Positions 21,645 through 21,918 of a stretch of DNA of 21,918 bases are shown here, piece after piece. A program made the translations under genes and the position numbers. The stretch's first letter is position 1; each line of letters starts with the position of its first letter. Origin of the DNA: Athalassotoga sp964433875 (GTDB lineage: Bacteria > Thermotogota > Thermotogae > Mesoaciditogales > Mesoaciditogaceae); assembly GCA_964433875.1 (NCBI GenBank), contig CAYSSO010000029.1:1-21918 (forward strand), written 5' to 3'. The notes under the pieces were generated by a model. It was not told the DNA's origin. It searched no databases and saw only the letters and a program-made list of their open reading frames with translations.

Positions 21645-21918
21645 ATGAATTGTCAAAAAGAAAGTTTTCATTTCAAATTAACACCCAAACTCTTGTTTTC
21701 ATTGTTCTCGTCGCACTTTGGATTTTCCTTTCTATAGCATCCCCTTATTTTTTCAACATAAATAACATAAGAAATCTTTTTTCTCAAGAAGCAATTGTAG
21801 GGGTACTTTCAGTTGGACAACTTTACACAATAATAACTGCGGGAATAGATCTTTCCGTTGGCACTGTCGCAGCACTTACAAATGTTGTTTTAACTTTGCT
21901 CGTTATAAACGGCGTGTC
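21641..21918 (+). CDS. Sugar ABC transporter permease (RbsC-like), 5' part cut by window edge
   Basis: Only the first 92 complete codons are present. The start ATG overlaps the ATPase stop by 4 nt and GGGAGG lies 6 nt upstream. After a short polar start (MNELSKRKFSFQINTQ) come a membrane helix TLVFIVLVALWIFLSIA, the loop SPYFFNINNIRNLFSQEAI, and TIITAGIDLSVGTVAAL, a signature of the BPD_transp_2 sugar permeases. Confidence 0.93.
   Translation, partial: MNELSKRKFSFQINTQTLVFIVLVALWIFLSIASPYFFNINNIRNLFSQEAIVGVLSVGQLYTIITAGIDLSVGTVAALTNVVLTLLVINGV

Overview
The window reads as an AT-rich bacterial chromosome, most likely from the phylum Thermotogota. The main reason is the run rimO - pgsA - thpR - recA - recX - rny behind a DUF4416 gene. 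Supporting points are the RecA L2 loop (NQIRMKIG, as I remember it from Thermotoga), a class-A RNase P RNA, and carbohydrate catabolism genes with RbsABC-type transport. The genus cannot be fixed from the sequence; a moderately divergent lineage such as Mesoaciditogales is possible but is inference. Almost all starts have strong GGAGG-type ribosome binding sites, and many adjacent genes overlap by 1-23 nt.

Layout. (1) 1-2261, minus strand: dprA, then a tRNA-Arg(TCT) / tRNA-His(GTG) / tRNA-Arg(TCG) cluster with its own promoter and terminator, then surE, then the 5' part of rnpB, which runs off the left edge. (2) 2262-11851, plus strand: one closely packed run of ten genes, probably one operon: DUF4416, rimO, pgsA, thpR, recA, recX, rny, a DUF2207 membrane protein, glf and an alpha/beta hydrolase. 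The rny reading frame is broken near its 3' end, and the conserved C-terminus continues in the next frame. (3) 11867-15630, minus strand: a convergent four-gene unit of an XRE/S24 LexA-like regulator, an unrecognised 52-codon ORF, a GNAT acetyltransferase and a GH36 alpha-galactosidase. (4) 15631-17371: a divergent promoter region with a TAGATA-type palindrome, a 76-aa unknown ORF, then glutamate dehydrogenase with its terminator. (5) 17372-21918, plus strand: about 260 bp of AT-rich leader with a consensus promoter, then a fucose/arabinose-type isomerase, a sugar-binding lipoprotein-like or secreted binding protein, a double-ABC ATPase and the start of its permease (cut by the right edge).

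How it fits together. Region 2 combines DNA recombination (RecA, RecX), RNA processing (RNase Y, ThpR), ribosomal protein modification (RimO), phospholipid synthesis (PgsA) and envelope or glycan functions (DUF2207, UDP-galactopyranose mutase). DprA, which in other bacteria loads RecA on incoming single strands, is transcribed divergently from this operon. Regions 3-5 are mostly sugar use: alpha-galactoside hydrolysis, aldose isomerisation and monosaccharide uptake, with a phage-repressor-like regulator heading the galactosidase unit.

The points most worth a second look are the disrupted rny, the 52-codon ORF inside the regulator-galactosidase unit, the regulator whose catalytic lysine appears replaced by tyrosine, and several compact signals: promoter -35 elements inside upstream terminators, and a hairpin holding the stop codons of two convergent genes. 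I saw no CRISPR array, insertion sequence, prophage structural gene or clear riboswitch.
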